Assembly: GCA_002699445.1 (NCBI GenBank)
Contig: PAAU01000063.1
Span: forward strand, 36,249-74,563
Direction of reading: 5' to 3'
Origin: Micrococcales bacterium
Lineage (GTDB): Bacteria > Actinomycetota > Actinomycetes > S36-B12 > GCA-2699445
Length of the DNA: 38,315 bases
Shown: piece after piece, positions 27,524-37,006 of the stretch
How positions within the stretch are numbered: the stretch's first letter is position 1
Layout of the letters: each line of letters begins with the position of its first letter
Translations under genes and position numbers: made by a program
The notes under the pieces: generated by a model
Database searches by the model: none
What the model was told of the DNA's origin: nothing
The model's input: the letters and a program-made list of their open reading frames with translations, nothing else

Positions 27524-27883
27524 TCAGACCTTCTTCCTGTCGGCAACCGACTCAGCGTCGGCGACCACGATGGTGATGTGGCTAGAGCGCTTCCGAATGC
27601 GGTAGGCGCGTCCCTGGGCTCGTGGCTGGATCCGTTTCATAGTCGGACCTTCGTCCACGTAGGCCTCGATGATCACGAGTTCCCGCTCGTCCATGCTGTG
27701 GTTGTTGGCTGCGTTAGCGATGGCGCTATTCAGTACCTTGAGCACCGGTTCACTGGCTCCCTGCGGTGCGAACTGCAATACCGCCTGCGCTTCCTCTGTG
27801 GGAAGGCCGCGAATCAGGTCCACGACGCGACGCGCTTTCATAGGTGTTATTCCCACCCTGCGCGCCTGTGCTTTGGCTTCCAT
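27524..27883 (-). CDS. rplV: 50S ribosomal protein L22
   Basis: 119 residues. [25 protein letters not shown] starts the domain, [19 protein letters not shown] follows, and the exit-tunnel hairpin is visible as [21 protein letters not shown]. The tunnel-loop sequence carries no obvious macrolide-resistance change. 31 bases after rpsS. Confidence 0.98.
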   Translation of the reverse strand: MEAKAQARRVGITPMKARRVVDLIRGLPTEEAQAVLQFAPQGASEPVLKVLNSAIANAANNHSMDERELVIIEAYVDEGPTMKRIQPRAQGRAYRIRKRSSHITIVVADAESVADRKKV

Positions 27884-27914
27884 GACGTCCCTCTCGTTCC
27901 GGCTCCCGGGGCGC

Positions 27915-28196
27915 TCAGCGGCGCCGGGCCTTCCTGTCGTCCTTCAAGTGCCCCTTGAAGGTGCGGGTCGGCGCGAACTCACCGAGCTTGTGGCCGACCA
28001 TGTTCTCGCTAATGAAAACCGGCACATGCTTACGTCCGTCGTGAACCGCGATGGTGTGACCGATCATGTCGGGCACGATCATGGATCGACGTGACCAGGT
28101 CTTGATCACGTTGCGGCTGCCGCTCTCGTTCTGCGACTGCACCTTGCTCTCAAGGTGCTCGTCAACGAACGGGCCCTTCTTCAAACTGCGTGGCAT
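27915..28196 (-). CDS. rpsS: 30S ribosomal protein S19
   Basis: 93 residues, the normal length. [36 protein letters not shown] and the end [16 protein letters not shown] are conserved. Head protein of the 30S subunit. Twelve bases after rplB. Confidence 0.98.
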   Translation of the reverse strand: MPRSLKKGPFVDEHLESKVQSQNESGSRNVIKTWSRRSMIVPDMIGHTIAVHDGRKHVPVFISENMVGHKLGEFAPTRTFKGHLKDDRKARRR

Positions 28197-28208
28197 CTTC
28201 TACTTCCC

Positions 28209-29045
28209 TCAGCGCTTCTTGCCGGACTTGCGGCGGCGGACGATGTACTTGTCACTCGGTTTACCCGGTCGTCGGGTGCGGCCCTCGGGCCGGCCCTTCG
28301 GGTTGACTGGGTGTCGACCGCCGGAACTCTTGCCTTCACCACCACCATGGGGGTGATCGACAGGGTTCATAGCTACACCACGCACCGTTGGACGTTTACC
28401 CTTCCAACGGTTGCGACCGGCCTTACCCCAGTTGATATTTCCTTGTTCCGCGTTGCCGACCTCACCGACGGTCGCCCGGCACCTCGCGTCAACATTCCGG
28501 ATTTCGCCGGACGGCATCCGCAGCTGGGCCATTTTGCCCTCTTTGGCCACCAGCTGGATTCGAGATCCCGCTGAGCGAGCGAGCTTTGCTCCGCCACCAG
28601 GCTTCAACTCAACGGCGTGGATAACCGTACCCACTGGGATGTTCCGCAGCGGTAGATTGTTGCCTGGCTTGATGTCAGCCGCTGAACCCGTCTCCACGAC
28701 ATCGCCCTGACGCAGTTTGTCAGGCGCGATGATGTACCTCTTGGTGCCATCGACGTAGTGCAGCAGAGCGATCCGAGCGGTGCGGTTGGGATCGTATTCG
28801 ATCTCGGCGACTTTGGCGTTTACCCCGTCTTTATCAGCCCGACGAAAATCGATTTCTCGATACGCCCGCTTGTGACCGCCGCCCTTGTGTCGCGTGGTGA
28901 TCTTGCCTGAGTTGTTGCGTCCACCCTTTTTGGGTAGAGGCTTTGTCAGCGATTTCTCCGGCGTGGTCCGGGTGACTTCACTGAAGTCGGACACGCTGGA
29001 ACCACGGCGACCGGGAGTCGTCGGCTTGTACCTGCGGATACCCAT
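28209..29045 (-). CDS. rplB: 50S ribosomal protein L2
   Basis: 278 residues from ATG at 29045 ([21 protein letters not shown]); the longer frame to 29165 overlaps rplW and is rejected. The conserved core includes [19 protein letters not shown], the [12 protein letters not shown]-like stretch, and the peptidyl-transferase-associated loop [17 protein letters not shown]. The basic tail ends RRRKSGKKR. Confidence 0.98.
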   Translation of the reverse strand: MGIRRYKPTTPGRRGSSVSDFSEVTRTTPEKSLTKPLPKKGGRNNSGKITTRHKGGGHKRAYREIDFRRADKDGVNAKVAEIEYDPNRTARIALLHYVDGTKRYIIAPDKLRQGDVVETGSAADIKPGNNLPLRNIPVGTVIHAVELKPGGGAKLARSAGSRIQLVAKEGKMAQLRMPSGEIRNVDARCRATVGEVGNAEQGNINWGKAGRNRWKGKRPTVRGVAMNPVDHPHGGGEGKSSGGRHPVNPKGRPEGRTRRPGKPSDKYIVRRRKSGKKR

Positions 29046-29073
29046 TGCTATTGCCTTCCGATTCCAGTCCCGG

Positions 29074-29373
29074 TCAGTTGACCGGTCCTCCGAAGATGTC
29101 GATACGTTCACCGGCTGCCACTGAAACAATGGCGCGCTTGGTGTCCGCCCGCTTTCCATACCCATTCCGGGTACGGGTGCGCTTACCCTTACGGTTCATG
29201 GTGTTGACCGAGGTCACGGTTACGCCGAAGATTTCCTCTACGGCAATCTTGATCTGGGTCTTGTTCGCATCACGAGGCACAACAAATGTGTACTTGTTTG
29301 CGTCCATCAGCCCATAGCTCTTTTCGGACACCACTGGGGCAATCAGAATGTCGCGGGGGTCGCTGTTTCTCAT
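29074..29373 (-). CDS. rplW: 50S ribosomal protein L23
   Basis: 99 residues. [40 protein letters not shown] and [17 protein letters not shown] are typical of L23, the docking site at the tunnel exit for trigger factor and SRP. ATG at 29373 overlaps the rplD stop (ATGA). Confidence 0.98.
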   Translation of the reverse strand: MRNSDPRDILIAPVVSEKSYGLMDANKYTFVVPRDANKTQIKIAVEEIFGVTVTSVNTMNRKGKRTRTRNGYGKRADTKRAIVSVAAGERIDIFGGPVN

Positions 29374-30011
29374 GACTCCTCCTCAGGCTTCTTACCCTTG
29401 CCGACAAAGTCAGCTAGGCCGGCCTCGGTGAAGACAATGCGGTCACTCACCACTGCGTCGTAAGCATTGAGTTGGTCTGGCGAGACCAGGCTGAGGGCCG
29501 CAACATTGCGCAGCGAACGCCAAGCAGTCTCTTCCTCGCGGGAGAGCACAACCAGAATCCGACCTTCGTCTTTCCAATCACCTAGCACTGCAAGCGCATC
29601 TTTGGTCGACGGCGAATCGCCGGAGATGAACTGGGATACCACTCCGATGCGATCCTCACGAGCACGATCAGACAAGACACCCCGCAGAGCGGCAGCCTTC
29701 ATCTTCTTGGGCGTCCGTTGACTGTAGTCCCGCGGCTGCGGCGCGTGTACTGCGCCACCCCCGGCAAACTGCGGTGAACGGATGGAGCCCTGACGCGCAC
29801 GCCCGGTTCCCTTCTGGCGATAGGGCTTACGGCCGCCACCACGGACTTCGCCACGGCCTTTGGCCTTGTGGTTTCCGCTACGCGCCGCCGCTAGCTGCGC
29901 TGTTACGACCTGATGGATCAACGGGATGCTGCTACTGGCATCAAAAATATCAGCGGGAAGCTCTACTGAGCCAGCGCTACCCTCTGGGGTGCGGATATCG
30001 ATCTTCGTCAT
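29370..30011 (-). CDS. rplD: 50S ribosomal protein L4
   Basis: 213 residues. The loop reaching into the exit tunnel is [22 protein letters not shown] with [19 protein letters not shown] after it; the globular part carries [15 protein letters not shown] and the C-terminal [19 protein letters not shown]. In E. coli L4 represses the S10 operon; whether that happens here is unknown. Two bases after rplC. Confidence 0.98.
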   Translation of the reverse strand: MTKIDIRTPEGSAGSVELPADIFDASSSIPLIHQVVTAQLAAARSGNHKAKGRGEVRGGGRKPYRQKGTGRARQGSIRSPQFAGGGAVHAPQPRDYSQRTPKKMKAAALRGVLSDRAREDRIGVVSQFISGDSPSTKDALAVLGDWKDEGRILVVLSREEETAWRSLRNVAALSLVSPDQLNAYDAVVSDRIVFTEAGLADFVGKGKKPEEES

Positions 30012-30013
30012 GC

Positions 30014-30658
30014 TCAGGCCCCCTTCTTTGCGGACCGAACCAGCACAACTGCGCCAGCCGGACCCGGTACGGCGCCACGAATCAACATGATTCCGGCCTC
30101 CGGATCGATTTGCTGCACCTTGAGATTCAAGGTGGTCTGGCGCTCGCCGCCAGACCGGCCAGCCATGCGAAGCCCCTTAAAGACACGGGCCGGCGTCGCG
30201 CAAGCGCCGATGGCGCCTGGCTTCCGGTGGTTCCGCTTCTGGCCGTGACTTGCTCCGACACCCGAGAAGCCGTGGCGCTTCATAACGCCAGTGAAACCTT
30301 TACCCTTTGAGCGACCGGTGACGTCCACCAATCCACCCTCTTCGAAGACGCTCACGTCCAACTCTTGACCGACCTCAACCTCGCTCGCCTCATCGGTCCG
30401 AATCTCAACTATGTGTCGTCGGGGGGTCACTCCCGCTTTCTCGAAGTGCCCGGCCATCGGCTTAGTCACTTTGCGCGGGTCAATCTGGCCGTAACCAAGT
30501 TGGATCGCGCTGTAGCCGTCGCTCTCCGGCGTACGCACCTGTGTGACCACGCACGGGCCAAGCTTGACGACAGTAACCGGGACTACCCGATTCTCTTCGT
30601 CCCATACCTGGGTCATGCCGAGTTTGGTACCCAGCAATCCGTCAATTGCGCTGCTCAT
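30014..30658 (-). CDS. rplC: 50S ribosomal protein L3
   Basis: 214 residues from ATG at 30658 ([18 protein letters not shown]); the longer frame crosses into rpsJ and is rejected. Core motifs are [19 protein letters not shown] and [19 protein letters not shown], the loop that approaches the peptidyl transferase centre. Four bases after rpsJ. Confidence 0.98.
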   Translation of the reverse strand: MSSAIDGLLGTKLGMTQVWDEENRVVPVTVVKLGPCVVTQVRTPESDGYSAIQLGYGQIDPRKVTKPMAGHFEKAGVTPRRHIVEIRTDEASEVEVGQELDVSVFEEGGLVDVTGRSKGKGFTGVMKRHGFSGVGASHGQKRNHRKPGAIGACATPARVFKGLRMAGRSGGERQTTLNLKVQQIDPEAGIMLIRGAVPGPAGAVVLVRSAKKGA

Positions 30659-30662
30659 GTCC

Positions 30663-30971
30663 TCAGCCCTTGATTTCAATCGCGACACCCGAGGGGAGAT
30701 CAAGGCGCATGAGCGCATCAACCGTCTTGGGAGTCGGGTCAATAATGTCGATCAACCGCTTATGCGTGCGCATTTCAAAATGCTCGCGGCTGTCCTTGTA
30801 TTTGTGCGGCGACCGGATGACGCAGTAGACATTCTTCTCAGTCGGTAGCGGTATCGGCCCGGCAACCTGCGCGCCGGTGCGCGTGGCAGTTTCGACGATC
30901 CGACGAGCCGATTTGTCGATCACGTCGTGGTCGTAGGCCTTAAGCCGAATGCGGATCTTCTGTTCCGCCAT
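30663..30971 (-). CDS. rpsJ: 30S ribosomal protein S10
   Basis: 102 residues from ATG at 30971 ([19 protein letters not shown]); the 13-codon upstream extension lies in the hairpin leader and is not conserved. [31 protein letters not shown]-type loop and [13 protein letters not shown] end are typical. First gene of the S10 cluster; two hairpins lie between it and tuf. Confidence 0.98.
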   Translation of the reverse strand: MAEQKIRIRLKAYDHDVIDKSARRIVETATRTGAQVAGPIPLPTEKNVYCVIRSPHKYKDSREHFEMRTHKRLIDIIDPTPKTVDALMRLDLPSGVAIEIKG

Positions 30972-30993
30972 GGTCTTCCGTCCTTCACTGGTT

Positions 30994-31013
30994 CGGGTGG
31001 CGGCTGCCACCCG
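30994..31013 (-). promoter_or_regulatory. Perfect hairpin in the rpsJ leader
   Basis: CGGGTGGC and GCCACCCG, eight perfect pairs with a four-base loop, end 22 bases before the rpsJ ATG and just upstream of its ribosome-binding region. No U-run follows, so it is more likely a translational or RNA-stability element than a terminator. Confidence 0.5.
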
Positions 31014-31032
31014 TGGTCTTGATCGCTGCTGT

Positions 31033-31066
31033 CCTGTGGGCGGCGACGGTTGCCGCCGCCCACAGG
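31033..31066 (-). terminator. Strong hairpin after tuf (probable terminator or attenuator)
   Basis: Thirteen perfect GC-rich pairs (CCTGTGGGCGGCG with CGCCGCCCACAGG), extendable to 15 with a G-U pair and a four-base AACC loop. It begins 14 bases after the tuf stop. It lacks a U-run on either strand. Actinobacteria are reported to use such hairpins without U-tracts as terminators; partial read-through into rpsJ would be needed if no promoter lies between, and none is obvious. Confidence 0.6.
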
Positions 31067-31079
31067 ATTGGTTCAGTTG

Positions 31080-32273
31080 TTACTTGAGCACCTTGGTTAC
31101 CTGGCCGGCACCTACAGTGCGGCCACCCTCGCGGATGGCGAACCGTAGACCTTCGTCCATGGCGACCGGCTGAATGAGCTCAACGCTCATAGCGGTGTCA
31201 TCGCCCGGCATAACCATTTCCTTACCGTCAGGCAGGGTGACTACACCAGTTACGTCCGTGGTCCGGAAGTAGAACTGGGGCCGGTAGGAGTCAAAGAACG
31301 GCGTGTGACGGCCGCCCTCATCCTTGGACAGGATGTAGACCTGGGCCTCGAAGTCGGTGTGCGGGGTGGTGGATCCGGGCTTGGTCACAACCTGACCGCG
31401 CTCGACATCCTCACGCTTGGTACCGCGCAGCAACAGTCCGACGTTCTCGCCGGCTTGACCCTCGTCAAGCAACTTCCGGAACATCTCAACACCTGTAACG
31501 GTGGTGGTGTGCTTATCCGGTCGGATACCAACGATTTCGATTTCCTCATTCACCTTGACCACACCGCGTTCGATGCGACCTGTGACGACTGTGCCACGAC
31601 CGGTGATGGTGAAAACGTCTTCGACGGGCATGAGGAAGGGCTTGTCAATGTCACGCTCGGGGGTCGGCACGTACTCGTCGACCTGGTTCATCAACTCGAG
31701 AATGGATTCGCCCCACTTCTCATCGCCCTGCAGGGCGGGGAAGGCAGCAACCTTAACTACCGGAATGTCGTCGCCGGGGAACTCGTAGCTGCTCAGCAGC
31801 TCACGAACCTCGAGCTCGACAAGTTCCAAAATCTCTTCATCATCGACCATGTCGCACTTGTTCAGCGCTACCACGATGGACGGTACGCCCACCTGGCGAG
31901 CCAGGAGCACGTGCTCCTTGGTCTGCGGCATGGGACCGTCGGTCGCCGCGACGACCAGAATCGCGCCATCCATTTGGGCGGCACCGGTGATCATGTTCTT
32001 GATGTAGTCGGCGTGGCCGGGGCAGTCTACGTGTGCGTAGTGCCGTGCCTCGGTCTCGTACTCTACGTGCGCGATCGAGATCGTGATACCGCGCTGACGC
32101 TCCTCAGGAGCCTTATCGATGTCCTCAAATGGTGTGAACGGGTTGAGCTCGGGGTATTTGTCGTGCAATACCTTCGTGATTGCCGCCGTCAGCGTCGTCT
32201 TGCCGTGGTCGATGTGACCGATGGTGCCGATGTTGACGTGGGGCTTGGTCCGTTCAAACTTAGCCTTCGCCAC
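31080..32273 (-). CDS. tuf: Elongation factor Tu
   Basis: GTPase that delivers aminoacyl-tRNA to the ribosome. 397 residues from GTG at 32273, with AAGGAGG five bases upstream. G1 is GHIDHGKT (19-26), the effector loop has RGITIS, G3 is DCPGHADY, G4 is NKCDM. Domains 2 and 3 follow with [21 protein letters not shown] and the end [11 protein letters not shown]. 208 bases separate it from fusA. Confidence 0.99.
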   Translation of the reverse strand: MAKAKFERTKPHVNIGTIGHIDHGKTTLTAAITKVLHDKYPELNPFTPFEDIDKAPEERQRGITISIAHVEYETEARHYAHVDCPGHADYIKNMITGAAQMDGAILVVAATDGPMPQTKEHVLLARQVGVPSIVVALNKCDMVDDEEILELVELEVRELLSSYEFPGDDIPVVKVAAFPALQGDEKWGESILELMNQVDEYVPTPERDIDKPFLMPVEDVFTITGRGTVVTGRIERGVVKVNEEIEIVGIRPDKHTTTVTGVEMFRKLLDEGQAGENVGLLLRGTKREDVERGQVVTKPGSTTPHTDFEAQVYILSKDEGGRHTPFFDSYRPQFYFRTTDVTGVVTLPDGKEMVMPGDDTAMSVELIQPVAMDEGLRFAIREGGRTVGAGQVTKVLK

Positions 32274-32410
32274 TGGGTCCTCCTTGACCTCGTTGCGTTG
32301 TGCTGGCGACGATCGTTCCTATTTCGATCGCAGCCATGCTCGTCTTGGGTGAGCACTCCCTGCTTACATTCCCGCTGTGAGCCGGATTACTCCGATCGCA
32401 GCTATTTAGT

Positions 32411-32438
32411 TTTGTATTCGGTTGTGTGAAATTGTTCA
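32411..32438 (-). promoter_or_regulatory. Weak candidate promoter of tuf
   Basis: In the 208-base fusA-tuf gap, minus-strand TGAACA (32438-32433) and TACAAA (32416-32411) are 16 bases apart, each matching four of six consensus positions. The surrounding stretch is the most AT-rich part of the gap. A separate tuf promoter is common in bacteria; the leader would be about 130 nt and contains a duplicated GCTGCGATCG (32393-32402 and 32325-32334). Confidence 0.28.
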
Positions 32439-32481
32439 GTTGTAGTTCTGGAAACCGGCAGCGGACCAGCCGCTTCTCGAT

Positions 32482-34572
32482 CTATTCCCCCCTGGCCTTC
32501 GCGATAATCTCCTCGGCCACGCTGTTCGGCACCTGTGCATAGGAGTCGAACTGCATGGAGTAGGACGCGCGACCTTGCGTACGGCTTCGTAAATCTCCCA
32601 CGTACCCAAACATTTCCGAGAGCGGAACTGTGGCCTCGACGACTCGAGCACCAGCCCGCTCGTCCATGGCTTGCACCTGACCGCGACGTGAGTTGATGTC
32701 ACCTATAACATCACCCATGAACTCTTCGGGGGTAATGACTTCGACGGCCATCATCGGCTCCAAGAGTGCGGGGCCGGCGCGGCGAGCAGCATCTTTGAAC
32801 GCCATCGAACCGGCGATCTTGAACGCCAACTCGGAGGAGTCGACATCGTGGTAAGCACCGTCGGTGAGGGTGACTTTTACGTCCACCATTGGGTAGCCGG
32901 CTAGGACACCGAACTCCATTGCGTCTTGGCAACCTGTGTCAACGCTGGGGATATATTCCCTAGGAATCCGTCCACCGGTGATCTTGTTCTCAAACTCGTA
33001 GCCACCGTCACCCTCGCCACCAGTCGGCTCAACGTTGATGATGACCCGACCGAACTGACCAGAACCACCAGTCTGCTTCTTATGGGTGTAATCCACCTTC
33101 TGGACTGGCTTGGTAATAGTTTCGCGGTAAGCCACCTGCGGCTTGCCAACATTCGCCTCGACACCGAACTCGCGACGCATCCGGTCGACTAGGACCTCAA
33201 GGTGTAACTCGCCCATGCCGGAGATGATCGTCTGACCCGTCTCGTCGTCGGAACGCACCTGGAAGGTCGGATCTTCTTCCGCGAGACGCTGGATCGCAGT
33301 GGCCAACTTGTCCTGGTCGCTCTTCGTCTTGGGCTCAATCGCCACCGAGATAACCGGGGCGGGGAATGACATCGACTCGAGTACCACCGGATCACCTTGA
33401 TCCGAGAGGGTCTCGCCAGTCGTGGTCTGCTTCAGTCCCATAACCGCGACAATCTCACCGGCGCCAACCGACTCGATTTCTTCGCGTTTGTTCGCGTGCA
33501 TCCGGTAGATCTTGCCGATGCGCTCTTTCCGCTCTTTGGTCGCGTTGAGGACGTTTCCGCCAGCTTTGAGCATCCCGGAGTACACCCGCAAATAGGTGAG
33601 TTTTCCAAGATGCGGATCGCTCATAATCTTGAATGCCAAGGCAGACATGGGGGCATCGTTACTCGGGTCGCGAAGCACCTCGACTTCTTCGTCCCCAACC
33701 TTGTGGCCCTCGACTGCACCAACGTCTAGTGGTGATGGCAGGTACTCGATAACGGCGTCTAGCAGCGGCTGAACGCCTTTGTTTTTGAACGCGGTGCCGC
33801 ACAGTACTGGAGTCACGGCGGCGGCCAACGTCGCCCGACGGATCGCTGCTCTTAATTCCGCAACGGTGGGCTCTTCGCCTTCGAGGTACTTCTCCATCAT
33901 CGCGTCGTCGTTCTCCGCGATGGTTTCCAACAGCCGATCGCGCCATTCTTGGGCCGCCTCGGTGTGGGATTCGGGGATGTCTTGCTCATCGAAGTTCTCG
34001 CCCAGTTTGGTTTCTTCTGGCCAAACCAGCGCTTTCATCGTGACTAGATCAATAACTCCGATGAAGGAGGCTTCCGCACCGATGGGCAGTTGAAGAACCA
34101 ACGGGGTCGCATTGAGTCGCGAAACAATCATGTCAACACAGCGGTGGAACTCAGCACCCGTGCGGTCTAGCTTGTTCACGAAGCAGATGCGCGGCACCGC
34201 ATAGCGATCCGCTTGCCGCCAAACGGTTTCTGATTGGGGCTCGACCCCGGCGACGCCGTCAAAGACCGCTACCGCCCCATCTAGTACGCGGAGGGATCGT
34301 TCTACCTCAACGGTGAAATCGACGTGCCCCGGAGTATCAATGATGTTGATCTGATGATCACGCCACGTGCAGGTGGTCGCGGCTGACGTGATCGTGATGC
34401 CACGTTCCTGCTCCTGTTCCATCCAGTCCATAGTCGCCCCGCCGTCATGGACCTCACCGATCTTGTAGTTAATCCCGGTGTAGTAGAGGATGCGCTCGGT
34501 CGTGGTGGTTTTGCCCGCGTCGATATGCGCCATGATGCCAATGTTGCGTACATCAGCCAGTTCGATCGCCAC
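32482..34572 (-). CDS. fusA: Elongation factor G
   Basis: Translocase GTPase, 696 residues. GTG at 34572 begins [21 protein letters not shown] (G1 AHIDAGKT); G2 has [10 protein letters not shown]3 DTPGHVDF, G4 [10 protein letters not shown]. Domains III-V are represented by [37 protein letters not shown]-type strand and [14 protein letters not shown] near the end. Full length, single copy in the window, 24 bases after rpsG. Confidence 0.99.
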   Translation of the reverse strand: MAIELADVRNIGIMAHIDAGKTTTTERILYYTGINYKIGEVHDGGATMDWMEQEQERGITITSAATTCTWRDHQINIIDTPGHVDFTVEVERSLRVLDGAVAVFDGVAGVEPQSETVWRQADRYAVPRICFVNKLDRTGAEFHRCVDMIVSRLNATPLVLQLPIGAEASFIGVIDLVTMKALVWPEETKLGENFDEQDIPESHTEAAQEWRDRLLETIAENDDAMMEKYLEGEEPTVAELRAAIRRATLAAAVTPVLCGTAFKNKGVQPLLDAVIEYLPSPLDVGAVEGHKVGDEEVEVLRDPSNDAPMSALAFKIMSDPHLGKLTYLRVYSGMLKAGGNVLNATKERKERIGKIYRMHANKREEIESVGAGEIVAVMGLKQTTTGETLSDQGDPVVLESMSFPAPVISVAIEPKTKSDQDKLATAIQRLAEEDPTFQVRSDDETGQTIISGMGELHLEVLVDRMRREFGVEANVGKPQVAYRETITKPVQKVDYTHKKQTGGSGQFGRVIINVEPTGGEGDGGYEFENKITGGRIPREYIPSVDTGCQDAMEFGVLAGYPMVDVKVTLTDGAYHDVDSSELAFKIAGSMAFKDAARRAGPALLEPMMAVEVITPEEFMGDVIGDINSRRGQVQAMDERAGARVVEATVPLSEMFGYVGDLRSRTQGRASYSMQFDSYAQVPNSVAEEIIAKARGE

Positions 34573-34596
34573 GTCAGTCTCCGTAAATCTCTCGGG

Positions 34597-35067
34597 TTAC
34601 CAGCGGTAGTGGGCGAAGGCTTTGTTTGCCTCAGCCATCTTGTGGGTGTCTTCGCGCTTCTTCACAGCGGCGCCTAGGCCGTTGGATGCGTCCAGAATCT
34701 CGTTCATTAGTCGCTCAGTCATGGTGCGCTCCCGACGCTGTCGCGCATAGGAGACCAACCAGCGAAGTGCGAGCGTCGTTGACCGGCCTTTCCGGACCTC
34801 AACCGGAACCTGGTAGGTGGCGCCACCAACTCGGCGGGATCGCACCTCCAGGGTGGGGCTCACGTTGTCGATAGCGCGTCGCAGGGTCACGACAGGATCG
34901 CCTTCTGACTTGGCCCGGGTGCCCTCAAGGGCGCCGTAGACGATGCTCTGCGCGGTGGAGCGCTTCCCATCCAGCAGTACTTTGTTAACAAGCTGGGTGA
35001 CCAACTCGGATTCATATACCGGATCAGCGACCACGGGCCGCTTATCAGCGGGTCCTTTACGTGGCAT
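34597..35067 (-). CDS. rpsG: 30S ribosomal protein S7
   Basis: 156 residues. [56 protein letters not shown] and [19 protein letters not shown] are all conserved, and the C-terminus is [18 protein letters not shown] at 35067 shares one base with the rpsL stop (TGATG). In E. coli S7 represses the str operon; no matching site was identified here. Confidence 0.98.
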   Translation of the reverse strand: MPRKGPADKRPVVADPVYESELVTQLVNKVLLDGKRSTAQSIVYGALEGTRAKSEGDPVVTLRRAIDNVSPTLEVRSRRVGGATYQVPVEVRKGRSTTLALRWLVSYARQRRERTMTERLMNEILDASNGLGAAVKKREDTHKMAEANKAFAHYRW

Positions 35068-35441
35068 CAGCCCTTCTCCTTCTTCGCTCCGTAGCGGCTT
35101 CGCGCTTGCTTACGATCCTTCACGCCCTGGGTATCCAGCGAGCCGCGCACGATTTTGTATCGCACACCGGGAAGATCTTTGACACGACCTCCGCGGACAA
35201 GCACGATCGAGTGCTCCTGCAGGTTGTGACCTACACCTGGGATGTAGGCAGTTACCTCGATGCCGCTGGACAACCGGACTCGCGCCACCTTGCGTAGCGC
35301 CGAGTTGGGCTTTTTGGGCGCAGTGGTGTAGACGCGAGTACACACACCTCGGCGCTGGGGACTTCCCTTAAGCGCAGGGGTGTTGTTCTTCGCGATCTTG
35401 TCCTTGCGGCCCTTGCGGACCAGTTGCTGGATTGTGGGCAC
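35067..35441 (-). CDS. rpsL: 30S ribosomal protein S12
   Basis: 124 residues. [36 protein letters not shown] and [17 protein letters not shown] are present. The lysines in PKKPNS and RVKDLP correspond to the positions where streptomycin-resistance substitutions arise, and both are the sensitive wild-type residues. GTG at 35441 has GGAG five bases upstream. First gene of the str operon. Confidence 0.98.
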   Translation of the reverse strand: MPTIQQLVRKGRKDKIAKNNTPALKGSPQRRGVCTRVYTTAPKKPNSALRKVARVRLSSGIEVTAYIPGVGHNLQEHSIVLVRGGRVKDLPGVRYKIVRGSLDTQGVKDRKQARSRYGAKKEKG

Positions 35442-35790
35442 GTGCTCTCCAGTCCGTTTCTTGCTGGTGTGGTGCGAACCGGACGGTTGTCCGATTCATC
35501 CCTCCCACGCGGTCGGGCGTGTCGCGCGGCCTTGCGGCAGCGAAACTCGATCCGAATCGCGGGTTGGTACGGGGTCCGACGGACTTCGACTCACATTTTG
35601 TGAGCCTGCTCCGGGTTCGAGCCCCATTTCAGTACCCAAAGCTAACTGGGCACGGTTCACCAGAATAGCCACAACTCCCTCGTTCGGTCAAAGGGGATTA
35701 GGCCGCTAGTAGGCGAAGTGACGCACCCCACTATTGCGAAGGGTGGGTTAAGGCCGGTCTATCGATTGTGTTTTGTCGAACAGATCATCG
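35442..35790. other. Gene-free str operon leader and promoter region (349 bp)
   Basis: No supported gene lies here. On the minus strand it contains the str promoter (35691-35662) and a leader of about 210 nt. The leader holds inverted repeats CTCACA/TGTGAG with a three-base loop (35590-35604) and CGGAC/GTCCG with a four-base loop (35480-35493). Between the promoter and the end of the oxidoreductase gene there is only a weak CACCC/GGGTG pairing with a 12-base loop, not a convincing terminator. A GGGTTCGAGCCC stretch at 35613-35624 resembles a tRNA T-arm, but no tRNA can be built around it. Confidence 0.6.
35662..35691 (-). promoter_or_regulatory. str operon promoter
   Basis: Minus-strand TTGACC (35691-35686) and TATTCT (35667-35662) with an 18-base spacer. 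Predicted start near 35655, giving a leader of about 213 nt before the rpsL GTG. It shares the -35 sequence and spacing with the rplM promoter. Confidence 0.65.
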
Positions 35791-36798
35791 CTAAAGCGGA
35801 ACTCCAGCCCGCTCAGCAGGGTCTGGGAGCAACAGCAGTTTGCCGAAATGCCTACTGGCCGCAATTTCTTCATGGGCCGACGCAACCTCGGAGAGTGGCA
35901 GCGCACGATGTACGACAGGGCGAATCTTGCCCTCCGCTATCAGTGGCCAAACCTCCGTCACTACACGCTGACAGATGTCTGCCTTCTCGGATTCCGGCCT
36001 GGCCCGCAATGAGGTAGCAGCAATACTCCCCCGACGGCTCACGAGCGCACCCAAGTTGATCTCGCCTCGTACGCCGCCAAGGAGACCGATGATGACGAGG
36101 CGACCTCCCTGCCCTAGCGTCTCGATATTGCGATCAAGGTATTTGGCCCCAACAACATCCAGGATTACGTCAGCGCCCCGACCCTTGGTGAGTTCGTGCA
36201 TCCGAGCAACAAAATCCTCTTCGCGATAATCGATCGCGGCATCTGCCCCCAGGCTGAGACATGCTGCGACTTTTCCCGGTGACCCTGCGGTCACCGCAAC
36301 CTTGGCGCCGATTGCTTTTGCCCATTGGATAGCGAAAGTGCCGATTCCGCTGCCTCCGCCATGAATAAGCAACCATTCACCGGCTCTCAACCCAGCGACC
36401 ATGGCCAAGTTCGAATAAACCGTGCAGGCGACCTCTGGTAATGCGGCAGCGTCCATCAGACCGATGCCCTCCGGCAGCGGCATAACTTGGCCGGCTGGGA
36501 CTGCTACTTGCTGCGCGTATCCGCCGCCAGATAGCAGCGCACACACTTGACGACCAATCGGCAGCTCGACAGCCGCAGATCCGAGCTGACTAACGACTCC
36601 GCTGCACTCCAGACCCAGAATGTCACTGGCTCCCGCCGGGGGCGGGTAAAAGCCTTGTCGTTGCAGCAGGTCTGCTCGATTAACTCCTGCTGCGGCGACA
36701 GTGATCAACACTTCATTGTCGCCGACAGTTGGGGTCTCGACCTCAGCGATTCGCATCGCATCGACCCCACCCGGTTCATTCATGACTACGGCAAGCAT
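35791..36798 (-). CDS. Zinc-independent quinone oxidoreductase-like protein (MDR superfamily)
   Basis: 335 residues. N-terminal GroES-like domain with AVVMNEPGG, VAAAGVNRADLLQRQGFYPPP and LGLECSGVV, then a Rossmann NAD(P)H domain with the nucleotide loop LLIHGGGSGIGTFAIQWAKAIGAKV and VGAKYLDRNIETLGQGGRLV. The catalytic and structural zinc cysteines of alcohol dehydrogenases are absent, and VNRADLLQRQG fits the PIG3-like / zeta-crystallin branch that reduces quinones with NADPH. ATG at 36798 matches the family start. It interrupts the usual rpoC-rpsL neighbourhood and is divergent from the channel gene. Substrate unknown. Confidence 0.92.
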   Translation of the reverse strand: MLAVVMNEPGGVDAMRIAEVETPTVGDNEVLITVAAAGVNRADLLQRQGFYPPPAGASDILGLECSGVVSQLGSAAVELPIGRQVCALLSGGGYAQQVAVPAGQVMPLPEGIGLMDAAALPEVACTVYSNLAMVAGLRAGEWLLIHGGGSGIGTFAIQWAKAIGAKVAVTAGSPGKVAACLSLGADAAIDYREEDFVARMHELTKGRGADVILDVVGAKYLDRNIETLGQGGRLVIIGLLGGVRGEINLGALVSRRGSIAATSLRARPESEKADICQRVVTEVWPLIAEGKIRPVVHRALPLSEVASAHEEIAASRHFGKLLLLPDPAERAGVPL

Positions 36799-37006
36799 TT
36801 GACGACCTTATCCGCTGAGGTTTGAGCAACCACCCCGCCACTAAGGACTCGGCGTGCCGCAACCCCGGTAATGAGTCACGCCACCCGAATGCAATCGTTG
36901 GCAGAATCCCATTGCGGAGCCTGGTGGAGGAATCCGATTGGTCGGTAGACGACGGGCTAACCGGGTTGATTCGACTTGCTCCTAACTCTGCAGGCAACAT
37001 GAACCC

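Noticed and set aside
26344-27576. 410-codon plus-strand open frame opposite rplP and rpsC
   Set aside because: It is the complement of two certain ribosomal protein genes, has no recognisable domain, and its composition mirrors the antisense of their codons.
31305-32429. 374-codon plus-strand open frame opposite tuf
   Set aside because: Antisense shadow of the highly biased EF-Tu codons; such frames are common opposite tuf in GC-rich genomes.
35613-35624. tRNA T-arm-like GGGTTCGAGCCC
   Set aside because: Only three pairs flank the loop, and neither strand offers a matching acceptor stem, D arm and anticodon arm.
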